Positions 10,830 to 23,689 of a stretch of DNA of 64,000 nucleotides are shown piece after piece (position 1 is the stretch's first letter; each line of letters opens with the position of its first letter). The stretch comes from Atriophallophorus winterbourni (Eukaryota > Platyhelminthes > Trematoda > Plagiorchiida > Microphallidae). A program made the position numbers and the translations under genes. The DNA is taken from positions 34,238 to 98,237 of the forward strand of contig JACCGJ010005793.1 of assembly GCA_013407085.1 (NCBI GenBank). The letters are read 5' to 3'. Below the pieces are notes generated by a model that worked only from the letters and a program-made list of their open reading frames with translations, was not told the origin of the DNA and did no database searches.

Positions 10830-12090
10830 TGAACGCAGGATCAGCCCTAATTCTACACCACTATTATCTAAAGTAATGGAGTCACTCAAGCTGAGGCTTT
10901 GCGGAATCACTTTGAGAGCAATAACTTAATCGAGAAAACAGAGCATGTATTCTGGAAAAACAATCTTGACATACTTGTCATTAACAAAAAAGCCTTGTCT
11001 GAGTTAGTGGATGCTGACCACTCAATGGACTTAATATATATTGATTTCTTAAATGCCTTCGATCGAATCGATCACGAAGTTGTCGAAACTCCATAAAGAC
11101 GAAGTAGACAAATGAATGGTTAATATCCCGTGAGATGAACGCGCGTGTCAAAACTGAGCTATCCGACATAATCTAAGTTGCCTTTGGTGTCCCACAAGGA
11201 CCATTTCTCAGAACACTCATGTTTCCGGTATATATAAACGCCGTACCTACTAGAGTACAGTTGTCAGGCCTAATTTCGGAGACGACACAAAACTTTGGCG
11301 AAATATAAACACTACTGCTGACATACAAAAATCTCAACGGGATCTCGGCATGATTTATACTTGTTCCCACTTGATACCACGATATGCAGATTGATATCGC
11401 TCAACAGCAAGTTGAAAAATCAATATTATATCGGTCGAACTCTGAAACAATCTGCCTCATTCGATAAAGAGTGGAGTGTGATTATTATGTCTGATTTAAG
11501 AAACTCTATGTAATGTCCACTCACTGCCGCCATAACTGAAAGCAACTGGACTATCCTCAGAAGAGCACTAGGTCAGTTCGACGTAAATATAATCTACAAG
11601 TTGATTTCAATTTACATCCGTCCTCATATCAAATAAGCTATACCAGCCTGGGATATTTGGTTAAAAAAAGATTATCAGCTATCAGAAGATCCACAGAGCG
11701 GAGCAAAAAATATCGTACTTGGACTTTCCAATTATCCATACCAAACGCATTTGAGATAATTTAAATTGAGTTTAGCGCAACACAGACGACAACGATGAAC
11801 ACTAATTTTCATTTGGACAGTGCTTAATCAAACAAATCATCTTTGCAGTCGTTTGTTTCATCTTCCTCATTACACACATCTGCGTGGTCACCAATCTAAG
11901 CCCTACCGCCAGCATAGCAGTTTGAACTGCCCCTAATACGCATTTCTGTCCCCAGTTTGCTGTTGTGGAATAATTTACCTACTCGCGTGCTATAATGAGA
12001 TACCATTGACGCTTTAAAAAAATCAGTAGATGCTAATATGGACAAGTATGGTTTTACGTTTGACAATACTCTTTAACAATATTTTTTGAT
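10830..12090 (+). pseudogene. CR1-like retrotransposon reverse transcriptase, dead
   Basis: Plus-strand remains of a non-LTR reverse transcriptase spread over several frames. In order these are DLIYIDFLNAFDRIDHE (about 11029-11080), GVPQGP-like text near 11190 and FGDDTKLW (about 11273-11298, one base away from the F-A-D-D box). A degraded C-terminal region follows to about 12090 (TTYTT... then PTRV-like 'NNLPTRV' near 11975). Many stops and shifts are present. The layout is that of CR1-clade elements. It lies just downstream of the sphingosine kinase stop codon. Confidence 0.75.
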
Positions 12091-12357
12091 AATTGTACCA
12101 ACTGACCCGATGAACATTTTTGTGAGTCTTGTAAAGCACAGCTTTTTACCGCATATCATCTATGAATAAATCTATGAATCAACATAGGAACAGGCTCGTC
12201 AGTAGACATATCATATTCTGGACTTATCTATGTGAAGGAAAATTGACTCCAGCAAATTCATCGAAAAGAAAATTTGAATTGATATTCGAAAAATTTGTTG
12301 CAAAATACAAAATCACAGCTTTCAAAATATTCATTAAAAATAGGTTTCCGTTGTGTA

Positions 12358-12595
12358 TCACATTGATTGCCTAGAAATTTTGTTTTTGCTGCAGGTCAAC
12401 AATTGAAACTCGTTCTGGTGCAATTCGCATTGAAATGTTCCTCTGGACACCAAGTCGCCGTCGACTAGAGTGACGGAACAATCTGGATATTTGGGCTCCA
12501 CCCGGAAAGCAACAACCGGAACGATCTTCATGTAAGAACGTTGAGGAAGCTCATTGTTTGAAAACATTAGTTGCATCAATTGCAATCGTGAAAAT
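12358..12595 (-). CDS. SPHK: Sphingosine kinase, last exon
   Basis: The acceptor is TCCTCCACAG. It enters in phase 2, joining AT from the previous exon with A to give Ile. It then reads through IVPVVAFRVEP, a block nearly identical to the human sphingosine kinase C-terminal motif (VPVVAFRLEP), and VDGDLV, equivalent to the conserved VDGE, followed by HQNEFQLL. The stop codon TGA is at 12360-12358, close to the usual family C-terminus. The 79 codons include the stop. No clear AATAAA was seen on this strand in the few hundred bases that follow. Confidence 0.92.
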
Positions 12596-12599
12596 CTGT

Positions 12600-13900
12600 G
12601 GAGGATACGGAGATTAATTTGGGTAGATGAGGCTTGTATGCTAACGGTGGTGGCCTACATGCAGCTCATCATGATTAAAATTTCATGTATAAAAATATCG
12701 GAAAATAGATTGCTTTATTGCATAGTCCTGATCTTATTATTAGTTTACAGAACGATAACGTTTTGAGGATAAATGCCTACAAATGCTCTGGTTGTTGATT
12801 GTTCAATAAACCTGACAAGAACATTAATTAACCTGATAAATAAAGTCACTCAGATAAGGAAATGCAACTTAAACTTCTACTATAAATATATGTGTGTAAT
12901 GGTGTGTGCTTTGATCGATATCTGCCAATGATTTATATCACGACCTCGAGATGATACCATAATCCACAGCGCGTCACTTGACTACAGTCGAAACCTAAAA
13001 AGGCAAACTCTCTCGCGAGTTGCCCTACGATACTTAGTAACAGGTTCATCGATGATAATTGGACTAACATACGATCAGCAGCATGAAAGTGACACTACAC
13101 AAACTGTCTTTAAATTCATTAATATCGACGTCGTGATATCAACCTTCCATAAAGTATATCTTTTGTAACACGCTTCGTTTCCACTCTACGCATACAAACC
13201 AGGTTGTACATAATATATATTGTATATCATCAGCCTAATTCAGTTACTGATGTATCCCAACCTATGTTAATCATCTAACATACACATATATGTGTGTGTG
13301 TTTACGTGTGACTGTTGGCATTTTCCGGTTGATATCTGCGATGGATTTGATCACGATCGCTCTCATGCTATAAAGCACTTTACATGACTGCACTTCAAAT
13401 ACAGAGTTGCGAATTATTTTGCCTGCTTCACCCCAATATGCAGTAAACTGTTCACCAAAAGTGATATGTGGGGTATATGTAGTGGGTGGGAGGAGGCCGG
13501 AAATGACAACTGACAAACTGACGATAACTACGATGCTACAGCGCGACGGGGCTACTTTAAGATTGCGTCTCCATCCACCACTGAGGTCAAACTGTACAAT
13601 GCTAATCGTTTTCAGTCACGAATCCCAGAATACAGAGAAAGCCAATTGATCAATCAAGTATTCAGCGTGCAACTGTGGCCGATCAGCCATGTAAGTCCTA
13701 CCATTGTGAACGTTGCGGAAAAGAATGTTCATGCTTTATCGGACGGTTTTTATAATTTCAAACAGTGTGATGCATGATATCGTAGTGCAATTTAGATGTG
13801 TATCGATGGTCGACATAGATTGAAGGAGGCCGGAATCAATAAAACTCATTAGTCAGTATCAAATTATCAGCAATACACAACTGAAATGACAAGTGCTTAC
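12600..13900. other. Sphingosine kinase intron, no other gene
   Basis: Intron of about 1.3 kb. It contains a short TG-rich stretch near 13285-13310. A minus-strand open stretch at 13516-13271 has no recognisable domain. Confidence 0.5.
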
Positions 13901-14077
13901 ATGGTTGTGGACGAATCGATCATAACCAAATTCATGTATCCATTGTCCAAAGTCGAGTTGGGAAAAAGTATCGTGTCGTGTGCGATGTGTGAATGAGTGA
14001 TTGCGAAAATCGTGTAAAATTTACCCTCGATACTCGTCCAAGTCTCCGGGATAGGTTGATCTGGAGATGGTAGGTAT
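13901..14077 (-). CDS. SPHK: Sphingosine kinase, exon with THSHI motif
   Basis: Acceptor TTTCATTAG and donor CCAT|GTAAGC. It enters needing two bases from upstream and leaves in phase 2. It reads YLPSPDQPIPETWTSI, then GKFYTIFAITHSHIA, matching the conserved family stretch before and around L-L-H-S-H-L, and ends with NGYMNLVMIDSSTT, aligned to the G-V-M-H-L-F-Y-V-R block. It joins the last exon in phase. It does not join the exon at 16434-16376 in phase, so a small exon (length 2 mod 3) must lie between them. Confidence 0.9.
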
Positions 14078-16375
14078 CTAATGAAATCCAACAGAGTATC
14101 AATATTAAATCAAAATTAAAATTATTTTGACTTCTTACATTAAAATGAAACAAAAATACCTGTACTTATTTAAAAGGTATTGAAAGCTAGACTGAATTGA
14201 ACTCAGAACTAAACGTCGAACAATTTTTGTAATGTCAACAAATTTAAATCGCGTGATCTGATGCGTATGCCAGCGGAATGTAGCAGGACATACAAGTTTG
14301 AGTTATGTTTTCCAGCGACTCAAAAAGTTTGCTTTTCCGGTGTTCTCCTCAGGTAGATCCAAATTTCGTCCATTTAATGAATTTGATACGGTTTCTAATC
14401 ACGCGAAATTTGCTTTTGTAAACCTATCTACTGAAGATTGCCAGTAAATTTGAAAAAGTGGTTTTATGCACAATGGAGATATTACAAATGTGTTTTTCGT
14501 ATGAGGACAAAATTTATTGCGGATTGCTTTACTTTTCAAATTAATAATTACATTACTCGATTTTGAGTGCATTCGTGACGTGTGTTAAGCACAGATGTTA
14601 TGCTTATCCACACACCGCGAAATAAGATAACAGCAGGAAGCGCTAGAAAGACCGAAGACGATTATCGCGAACTTGTAATAATTCGCAAGTTAGGAGGAAT
14701 ACGTGAGATAGGTTCTTGAGACAACTTCTCAAGAACAATGAGCAGTCGTAAAACGTCATCCGTTATCGAATGGTATGAAATTCGTCAAGGTTGGACGAAC
14801 AAACCACGTGGTGTGGAATGGATGTGAACGAGGAAATCAATTAACAAATCAGTTCAGATGGCACCCATTATTGGCAAGTTGTGGAAACTTTTGTAATACC
14901 GGGATTCATCCGTATGAGATGACCGTGCCTTACTTCCTCCTGTCTGAGCGTAATAAACGAATTTTCTAAATAAGTTTCTTCGTGTGTTTTGGGATTCATA
15001 GGTGTATGTGATTAATGCCGGAAAGCTAGAAGTCAGGGATGAATCAGGAGTCTTGAATTAGATTGATTTGTCTTAATCTGAATCCCCCATTATTACAATA
15101 GAAATTTTTCAAAAATAATTTGGCTGATCGTCACATGTTCATTTTGATCGAGTATTTAAGAAAAAATGCTGTTTCTACATTTAAATAAACTAGTAAACCA
15201 GATTTACAACGATTAAGTAAACATAGTATTAAAATTTGGTTAAATTTTTTCTTCATCTCAGTAGGAATATAATTTAGAGATAAGTGTTCTTACTATGCAT
15301 TAACTGATTTGAAAAATATCGAGCTCATCACCCTCACAACATATTTCTCAGAATTTCTTCTCGAAATGTGACTAATCTAATCGAAATATTGTATTTCCAT
15401 TATAAAATCAAATCTGTCTCTGTGAGCAACTACTGACTAATTCTAAAAACATAGTAGCATGTGCTGATGACATTAAATTGATTGGATTAACTTACAGTCG
15501 TTGATAGCAATTGCTGTTGGAAGCTGATTCACACATCTGCCGAAATAAAGATAAAGAACGAAAATCGAATCTAATTTTACTTAGAAAGAGGTGTATTGTG
15601 TTGTGAACTATATGAAAAATAGCGGAATGTAATAAACCATTCCGCATCATGAGCGAAACTCATTGAACATAGTGTTAGGCGATTAGCAAATTAATCTTGA
15701 TTTCAATTTTGAGTTATTCTAAACAAGATTTTATATATGGTACATCTTTTTGCAGAAAGAAAAATCTTAAAATTGGTTCCGTCTACATATTTCCACAGTT
15801 AACGTCTGTCAATTCTGTTCGCTCTAAATGTTTAAAAATTAAAAATCTACTGATAATAATTGAACAATTTAGCAAACGTGAGGATCTGTGCGCGTAGATA
15901 TTTTCTCGCGTATTACTTACTTCAGACTTCAGTGGTGTAACGGCAATATGCACTTTTTCAATCCAAATATGTATTAATAATTTCGCCATCTTTGCACAAT
16001 TAGTTTGAATGCAACATTTGTACCCTGCCATGTACTGGTCCAAATTTCACACCAATGATTGTTGGCAAATTAACTGTAAAAGTCAACCACACTACATGTA
16101 CCACCGGCACTGTGGAAACTGAACGAAGTTCTAATAACGAAAATAATATGCTTCTTCCTTTAAACACAAGGGTTTTATACATTTATAGAGATCATATTTC
16201 TAGCGATACCAGCCACTGCCCCTCACTTGAAACCCCAAATGGTTGCCGGCTGTTTGCCGCATCAAATGAAACCGTGAAAATAAGTTCAGCGAGTCGATAT
16301 TTGTGCTGTCAAATCCTTTCAATGTGGTTGTGCTGCTAAGGACAAATTTAGATGCAAAAAACGATGGTTGCTCAC

Positions 16376-16434
16376 CTCATTTGATTTGGATTGATAAGAC
16401 AAGAAAGATACCGTTGCTTCGTAAGATCGGTGCC
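16376..16434 (-). CDS. SPHK: Sphingosine kinase, 59-base exon
   Basis: Acceptor TTTTTCACAG and donor AATGAG|GTGAGC. It enters in phase 1 (T plus GG gives Trp320) and reads HRSYEATVSFLSYQSKSNE, ending in phase 0. This aligns with the family's R-T-Y-x-G-R-L-x-Y-L-P stretch between the two halves of the kinase fold. It is short but fixed by splice sites, phase and similarity. Confidence 0.78.
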
Positions 16435-16439
16435 CTGTG

Positions 16440-17580
16440 AAAAACAAATAATTAGGTACTGAATGCCATCACATGCAGAAATAATAATCCTAATAATATT
16501 AATAACAATTATAATATACTCAGAAATAACTATCAATCATTCCGCAACAAATGAGCCAAATTTGTTGCGTGATCAAAACGTACAATAGTGCCTTCACGAA
16601 CATTCCCGAATTAGCTATCAACCATCACTTTCACCTGAAAATATCTTTGTCAAAACAATGTGTCATTTAACAATGATAAAAACATTCACATCAGTAATGT
16701 GTTGTGATTATGTACCGGATTTGAGTTTCTTTGTTTCTAACTTAATGTAGTGCTGAACTTTGTAATATTGTCCAATAAACCTTTAAAATGTATGTACTAC
16801 TTTCTTCTGGTAAGTAGTATTGTGTTTTAGATTGCTCACGCATGTGTTAGATTTCTAGGCCGTGAAACTCAGAGTAGTATGGATGGAAACAGCCTATGAC
16901 CTTAAACTTTCAAGCGCTATCAGCGTTCATCAGATATGTTAAGTCTTGAAAATATGGTCGGATGGTAAACGGGGTCAAACATTTAAATAGATGTTAAACT
17001 GGAGTTACAAAACTAGATAATATTTCGATAGATTTATCCAATGTTTCAAATAGACTGATTTCATTTTATCAAATGTACGTTAGTTAAACTAGAATGCGGT
17101 TACAGTAAATTTGGTTAACGTAAGTGATAAATAGAGGAATACTCTCTTCGAGGCCGCATAGATCTTTAAATAATTGGTAATAATTAGGTGGAATATGCTA
17201 TTGATAGATGCATCAAGACAAAAACACCTGAAAATTCTAGCATCTGCTCATGATGGGACAAATCATCTTTTTTAGTGTTTTGCTTCATTGCTTCATTTTC
17301 GGCAGTATATATCACAAATCATCTGTGGCAATTCTGTCATGTGAAATTGGGGTTGAGATACAGATCACTTATAAGTCAGCCGGAGCCGAACAAAGTGTGA
17401 CATTGTAAACCTTAAAATTATATTTGTTGAATGTCGTGCTGACGATTTTGAATCAAAGAAATATACTAACCATCCTCCCATTATTTTATGTGATAAGCAT
17501 TGCATATGGAAATAAGAAAGCAAATTGCAATCGAACAAATAAAACGTGCTTGTATTTACTTCGCTAAATCTGTTACGTAA
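16440..17580. other. Sphingosine kinase intron, nothing recognised
   Basis: AT-rich intronic sequence with no transposon domain or RNA gene seen. ATTGTCCAATAAACCT near 16767 is a possible old element tail. Confidence 0.4.
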
Positions 17581-17589
17581 TTCTAGATC

Positions 17590-20518
17590 ATCGTGCTATT
17601 ATTTTGAATATAAAAGGTGTATTCGACAATATTCAAGATTCGATGCTATGGCGATACTAAATTTCTAAGAACTAACAGTCCGTCTACTTCACGTAGCTTA
17701 ATATTCCTCGGTGTCCCCGAAAATGTTGATGCATTATCAGCTCCGGAATAAAAGCAACACGATTTGAAGCAATGCCATTTGATTCCGTGATTTAATTGGT
17801 GTAGACACATTTAGAATACCTGGATCCTCCATCTACAAACGCGATGGGCCCAGTCCTCTAAAAAACACTTTTCTAACGACGGACATGGCTATCGTTATCA
17901 ATACCAACTGCAAATTGTACCGCGCAAAACTTCCACCAGACGTTAGACTAAGCGTGCCCAAGCGTGTTCACTCACTAGCACCCAGTAAATCAGCACAGTC
18001 ACAGTTTGATTGCAATCTTTTTACTGAGAGTAAAGATGCTACTGAAAATGCGAAAAAGGTCTGACTCATCGATAGTCCGACCAACAGCTGCATTAAACGA
18101 TCCTACTTTGGGTAAGATAAATACAATCTAGTGCATATTCACGAATGCTCAGTGGTTAACCAACAAATTTGCTGAACTATGCAAACTTTGTGACTGATTT
18201 TCACCCGATCTGCAATTACAGATTCTTGGTTACAGCCCTAGTTATCTGACGCTGAGCTCTCTATTCCGAAAATGTCACTACTCCGTCGCGATCGCCTATG
18301 ATCCGGCGGTGGAGTTGCAGTCTACATTCATGAACGTTTAGCGCAGTGTAACGTAATCGAGCATCCTGACTTCATACTTGCTGGTGCGATGTGGTGTTCA
18401 TTAAATCTGGTGAATGGAGACGAATGTTTGATCGGCATCATTTACCGTTCACCATCATCTGAAAGCTCTTTTAATGATAAACTAATCGAATCCTTGAAGT
18501 ACATCACAAGCTCCCAGGCTACTTATTTGCTGATCATGGGCGATTTTAATCTCCCGCATCTGTTTTGAAGAAGTGAATAATCCCTTTATTCGTTTGAACT
18601 TAAATTCAAGGAGGATATCGAAATGGCCTCACTGTACAACCACGGGGTCTTGACCAATCTTCAACCCTTGACCTTGTCTTATCGAATGAAGCAACCGCGG
18701 TAGAGGAGATTCAATACATGGCACCATTGGGAAAGATTCACCATGCAGTGCACGTCTTTCAGAAAAAATACAAGTTCAATCCTTAAATATCAGTCTCCGG
18801 TGTTTGAGTTCATGGACACGGGCTTATATTACAATACATTTCTTAATTATGTAAATTCAAAGATTGACGAAAACTCTATTTTTATACCACACAAATGAAA
18901 CCACAACTACCAGTTTGTTATCCGGAGTAGAATTGAGAAACTGTTAGCTATAAAGAAAGAGTCTTGAGTAACTCATAAGAAATTTGTTAGGGATGCAACT
19001 TGGAAGCGGTTCTGTAAGATAGGAAATCAGGTCAAGACTCTTGTAAGAGACGATTACTAGCAGTTCCAATGGAACTCGCTTGAGAGAATGGAAAATAATC
19101 CTAAACTTCTTTACAAGATAGTCACGAATCAAACCAGGTGCATTCCCAGGAACGCATTGTGACTGCGCACAAAAGAGAACATTTTGAAAACCGAAATATT
19201 TTGACTGCAGCACAACACGGTTTTCAGAGAAATCGTTGTTGTTTATCTATCCTTCTTACAACGTTTGAGGATTGAACCAAGGCACTAAACGAAGGTGAGG
19301 CTGTACATGCTTGCTACATCGACATTTTCAAGGCCTTCGATAGAGTCAACCATAACATTTTAATAAAAAGGCTTGAAGCCTATGGAATTACGGGAATGTT
19401 GTTGAATTGGATAAGGGACTATCTTAATGATAGACACGTCCAAGATCGCGTTGGCAGCACCTTCTCTAAAATAATAGACGTCACAAGTGGAGTTCCGCAA
19501 GGCTCGGTGCATAGACCTATTCTATTCTTGGTGTATATGAACGATATAGTAGAGGATATTGGGTGTAACTTGATACTGTTTGCCAACAATATTAAACTAT
19601 GGAAACCAGTCAGGTATGTTAATGACTGTATGGCATTACAACAGGATCTTTGCACCTTATTTCCTTGGTCTCAGACAAATGAGCTACCATTTAACCCTGC
19701 GAAATGTAAAATGTTGCGGCTTGAAACAGCTCTGCTCCACACGTTTCAGCTTGGCACGCAATATCTAGTCAGGATCACCTCAGAAAAAGATCTCGCTTTC
19801 TGGGTGTCGTTCAACCTTAATCCTGGACATAATTACCAGACAGTGTACAATAATGTTTGCCGTATCTTGAGTCTCCTAAAACTGGATATTCAGGATTTGC
19901 ACACCCATAACATTACCCCGGTTAATTAATACGTGTGTACGTCCTGTTATGGAATATTCTACCCAAACCTGGGCACCATGGCTGAGGAGGGATATCGAAC
20001 TACTTGAAGGATTTATCATCAAAGTTGGCGTCCCGTTAGAGAAATTTTGCATTTCAAAGAGAGAATGTTAAAACTAAATCTACGTGATTTTACCCAACGA
20101 CGGATACCTAGTGACTTCCTGTTGACATTCAAAATGTTGCTAACTGAGAACCATTCCCTTAAACACTTGCAAAGCCCAATGACCTTACTCGAACACGAAA
20201 ACATCCCAAGTCTTTAAGCATTCCACATTCTCGTTTGGATATTCGTCAAAGTTTCTTCTTTTCTGTTCGAGTTTGTTTTATATGGAACTCTCTGAGCCGC
20301 ATATCATTAGTGCATCAAGCTTGAACATGTTCAAGGGTGAACTAGACAATTATATGTTGACCAAATCCAACCTCGCACTTGAAAACACAACCCGACTTTC
20401 CATATTGATAAAACATTTGTGTTGTTTTTATGCATGCCTTATATTTTTAATCTATAGTTACTGTAAAGTATTTGCTTTTTGGACCATTAAATCTTTGAAC
20501 TACTTTGAATTACTTTGA
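17590..20518 (+). pseudogene. CR1-like element with endonuclease and reverse transcriptase
   Basis: Longest CR1-like copy in the first half, on the strand opposite the host gene and inside its intron. Endonuclease remains are GGGVAVYIHERL (about 18302-18340) and MGDFNLPHL (about 18536-18562). Reverse transcriptase remains are CYIDIFKAFDRVNHN (about 19314), SGVPQGSV (about 19486) and a 177-codon open frame at 19396-19929. The catalytic box reads FANNIKLW, so both catalytic Asp are Asn and the enzyme is dead. The 3' end is GGACCATTAAATCTTTGAAC followed by short TTTGAA-type repeats (to 20518), a tail shared with the fragment at 45842-45905. Confidence 0.85.
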
Positions 20519-20519
20519 A

Positions 20520-21340
20520 CATCCAATTTATCTGGAAGAAATCGTGCATTGAAATCCTAATGCATGCAGACGTATTGGTCTACACATCATGAATACTGAT
20601 ATTAACAAACGAGTTGGACAATTCATGAACACTGTAGGTCAGTAATGAACAACTTGATTACAGGCAGAGCAATCTGAAACAAGCCTTCGTGATTCCTGTA
20701 ACAAGTGAGCACGCATAAACAATCGAGCCAATTTGGCACACCTTGAAATTGCGCAACAAACATGAAAGTGGCGTTCAACATGCCTTGATTAACCGAGATC
20801 TCTGTGATTACATATGGCGCGTGTAATCACTGATGTAAGTTATTTTTAACGAATATTAAATCACGTGTTTCAATTCAATATTGATGTGTATATTTCTAAA
20901 TATGAATTCTGATTAGATGCGCTAGGCAAATGGTGACTGGGTGATAAACAAAATGTTGTGTGTGTGGTGGAGATGCATGCAAATGAACTTTTATAAACAT
21001 GTTGTTTTGTTCGTAACATAGTAACGCAATAGGATAAATGTTTGAAGCCAGCTAGAGCAGTTGTTAACGTTTGGGGTAAGGTTTCTTGTCAACTGAATTT
21101 GCCCGTGTTCATGTAAATATATTGAGAGATAGGCCAATGAAACAAGTGACCCTAATCTTTTCTACTAGACTTATTTCATCGAGAGTGACAATAGACTTCG
21201 TGGGGGAAAGGCTATGCGTAAACTGATGGGTAGTGGAGTAGTATTTAGCAATTGTCCATGTTCCAATTATACACATAGTCTAATGACGCCTTTGTGTCTT
21301 TTGGTTAAAGTTTCTCAAAGACTATTGCTTATTTGTATGG
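20520..21340. other. Intron with scattered repeat scraps
   Basis: No gene. GATGCATGCAAATGAAC near 20971 is a scrap of the hammerhead-repeat family. Confidence 0.4.
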
Positions 21341-21351
21341 ATTTCTATCGC

Positions 21352-21398
21352 ACACCGCACGACTGTTTTCGTGTTATTTGCACTCATCAGGTAGGTAC
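21352..21398 (-). ncRNA. Hammerhead ribozyme-like motif
   Basis: On the minus strand CTGATGA (21390-21384) is followed by GTG-CAAATAA-CAC, a clean three-pair stem II, then GAAA and ACAGTC. Core boxes are intact. Stem I (CTAC against GTGC) is weak, so activity is doubtful. Confidence 0.45.
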
Positions 21399-21664
21399 TA
21401 ACCAAGCGAGATCCGCATACGCAAGAAACATTGGAAGAATAGTAAACAAGTTCGCTTGTAAGCCAGTGTTCAACAAGGTTGGCTTCACCAACCTGTAATA
21501 TTGCATGTACCAATACACATGCAGATGAGGGTAAAACATATAAACATGAACAAAAGTGCTCGTTTGCATGCATTTCCATCGTGAACCTTACCTAACAGTG
21601 GCATACAAACGCAACTTGTTTACCATTCGTCCACTTTTTCAAGCGCATGCGGATCCTGATCCTA

Positions 21665-21712
21665 CTGTCCTTACCTGATGAGTGCAAACAGCTCGAAACC
21701 GGTCGTGGGGTG
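21665..21712 (+). ncRNA. Hammerhead ribozyme-like motif
   Basis: CTGATGA at 21675-21681, stem II GTGC-AAACA-GCTC with one mismatch, GAAA at 21695-21698, minimal stem III ACCGGT, cleavage triplet GTC ending at 21704. Stem I can form six pairs between CCTTAC before the core and GTGGGG after it, including two wobbles. This is the best preserved copy of the dispersed sub-family. Confidence 0.55.
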
Positions 21713-22189
21713 TGGGTGATGGAAATGCATGCAAATGAGGAATTTTGTTCATGGTTATGGGTTTTACCCCATTAAGATGTTAATGAGCACATGTCAATGC
21801 ACAGGTTAGTGTTATTAACATTGTCCAATAGTGGTTTAATATCGCAACTTGTATACTCAAACTATGTTCTAGCCGATCTCAAACAAATTTGTTACCAATA
21901 ACTATTTTCTGCACAATCGGTTCCAAAACAGCAGCTAATCAATTCCATGTAAGTATAGTTTCGTAAATTTATGGTCTGTGTTTATTGCTCGCATGTACAC
22001 ATTTGCATTTAAAGCTTTGTTCAATATGACATGGCTCTGACAAATGTAAGTCAACCTGTACACACTCATTATACACCATAGGAGCGAGATTAAAATGAAA
22101 TAGGTCACTCAGTGATTCTGTATTTCAAAATCGTGCGAAATGTTACTTTAATATACAACTTTGTGTACAACATTTCCACTAGTTCATGG

Positions 22190-22565
22190 CACACTGAACC
22201 TGATATTTATTGTCTACATCTGATGACGACAAATAGAGGGAAACGAGTGCAAATCATTAGCGCGGGTGACTTGAGCAGAGCAATACATGTGTACCATTAA
22301 ACTTTTGTTCAGTATGCGTTACCTAGGTCAGTTATATAGAAACCGATCACAGGTTTGCATGTATTCTAGGTGACTGCGAAGTGAATTAAATTATGTCATA
22401 TAACCTATGTCACATTTTTGTTCATGCTCATGGTGTGAAAACCTAAATACATGTGTTTGTGCATATGCGATTGAATAAGTTGGTCGTACCAGCCTTATAC
22501 AACAGTGGTTGTACAAACGCAACTCGTATGGAAATGCATGCAAACGAGCATTTGTATCGTATTTA
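22190..22565 (+). repeat. Decayed hammerhead-family repeats
   Basis: CTGATGACGACAAATAGAGG at 22220 begins a decayed core. A second scrap at about 22500-22560 has CAGTGGTTGTACAAACGCAA and GGAAATGCATGCAAACGAGC. Both are recognisable family pieces without a complete ribozyme. Confidence 0.5.
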
Positions 22566-22846
22566 CAGCAAAAATCATATATTATTCCATTATATTCTAT
22601 AATAGAAGATGCTAATTCTCGATTCTCAATATATTTCCTAAAACTTAGCTCCGCAAAACTCGTTAATATAATCAAATGCTATTTTATGTTTATCGGCTGA
22701 ACGACATTAATTCCTTTGCATTTGCAAGTGATTACACCTTGAAAACCACAAATCCAGAACTTATCAGGCCCCTGGTTATACAACATGCTGGAGAACGATT
22801 AACAACGATTTGATGTTGACAATCATGTGATTGATGCGGCACTTAC

Positions 22847-23142
22847 AAAATAGTGAAATCAAACCAGAAACCAAAAGTCTGGTATTTCCTAACCATCGGA
22901 ACAGCTCACTGCGTACATCCATTTGTCCCAGTTCACCCCATACTACCGAGAGTATGCCACAGCGAACGCAATCTCCGTTGAGTGTTTCGAAATAGATGGA
23001 ATCAACAGGGTCAGAGTGCTGGACGAATCGAGAGTTGTTTACAAGCAGATGCTCATCATTGGGTGCTCGTGATTGTGTAAGACATGTTGGTTGACAAAGA
23101 ATGAATGTGCTTTGCAGAACCGGGTCCATAGTGGGGCATAGG
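22847..23142 (-). CDS. SPHK: Sphingosine kinase, fifth placed exon
   Basis: Acceptor CATTTTCAG and donor ATTTT|GTAAGT. It enters in phase 2 (GG plus C gives Gly221) and leaves in phase 1. Reading starts LCPTMDPVLQSTFILC, then a variable loop, then ILSVVWGELGQMDVRSE and LFRWLGNTRL. The last part matches the family block S-L-A-W-G-F-x-A-D-V-D-L-E-S-E-x-x-R-x-L-G. It keeps the Asp (here Asp296) that in human SPHK1 recognises the sphingosine head group. A downstream alternative donor (exon end 22843) would put a stop in the next exon, which supports the GTAAGT donor. Confidence 0.93.
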
Positions 23143-23689
23143 CTGAAAATGTTAAAGCACGTCTGATTGGAACAATGATTAGAATTTTCTTTGAACTAAT
23201 TTTGATTGAACACTCAATTTTTCGAGAAATTCTCCGTAGTTTTAGTTTCGGTTTTTCTTCAATTAGGAGTTGAAAAACATACAATCAACTTTCTGGGTAT
23301 CAACAGAACATAGAAAACTTAGCCAATACTAATATAAATGTTGTTTCGACGGACAAATCAGCTCCTTGTAAGCAACAGCCTTATAATGAACTTCAGACAG
23401 GAATTTCATTCGTTGGAGTTTCTCATGAGGTGTTTGACCAGCGTAAACTCACCAAAAATCATAAATGAAATATAGAAGTAAATAATAGCCTACGTAATGC
23501 AATTCATATAGCAATAAGATGAGATCATCATATGCAGCATGATATCAAACTGATAGACGTGAAATATGGGATCTTTTGCGTAAAGCGATGGTATAATTTT
23601 AAGTGAGGGAAAAATAACGTGAAGAGCATTGTAGAACCGCAAACAAGTTGCGCTGGTACGCCACTGTTGAGTAAGGTTGGTACGATTAA

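Larger units (their letters stand above)
21340..21780. repeat. Cluster of Penelope-type hammerhead repeats, both strands
   Basis: A minus-strand unit (about 21340-21500) and a plus-strand unit (about 21595-21775) face each other. The plus unit has the fuller family layout: CAGTGGCATACAAACGCAAC, TTGTTTACCATTC, GATCCTACTGTCC, hammerhead, then GATGGAAATGCATGCAAATG. Both contain recognisable ribozyme cores, listed separately. Confidence 0.75.

Noticed and set aside
15783..16043. Candidate kinase exon ending in TCTGAA|GTAAGT near 15922.
   Set aside because: The donor is good but no acceptor gives a frame that joins both neighbouring exons.
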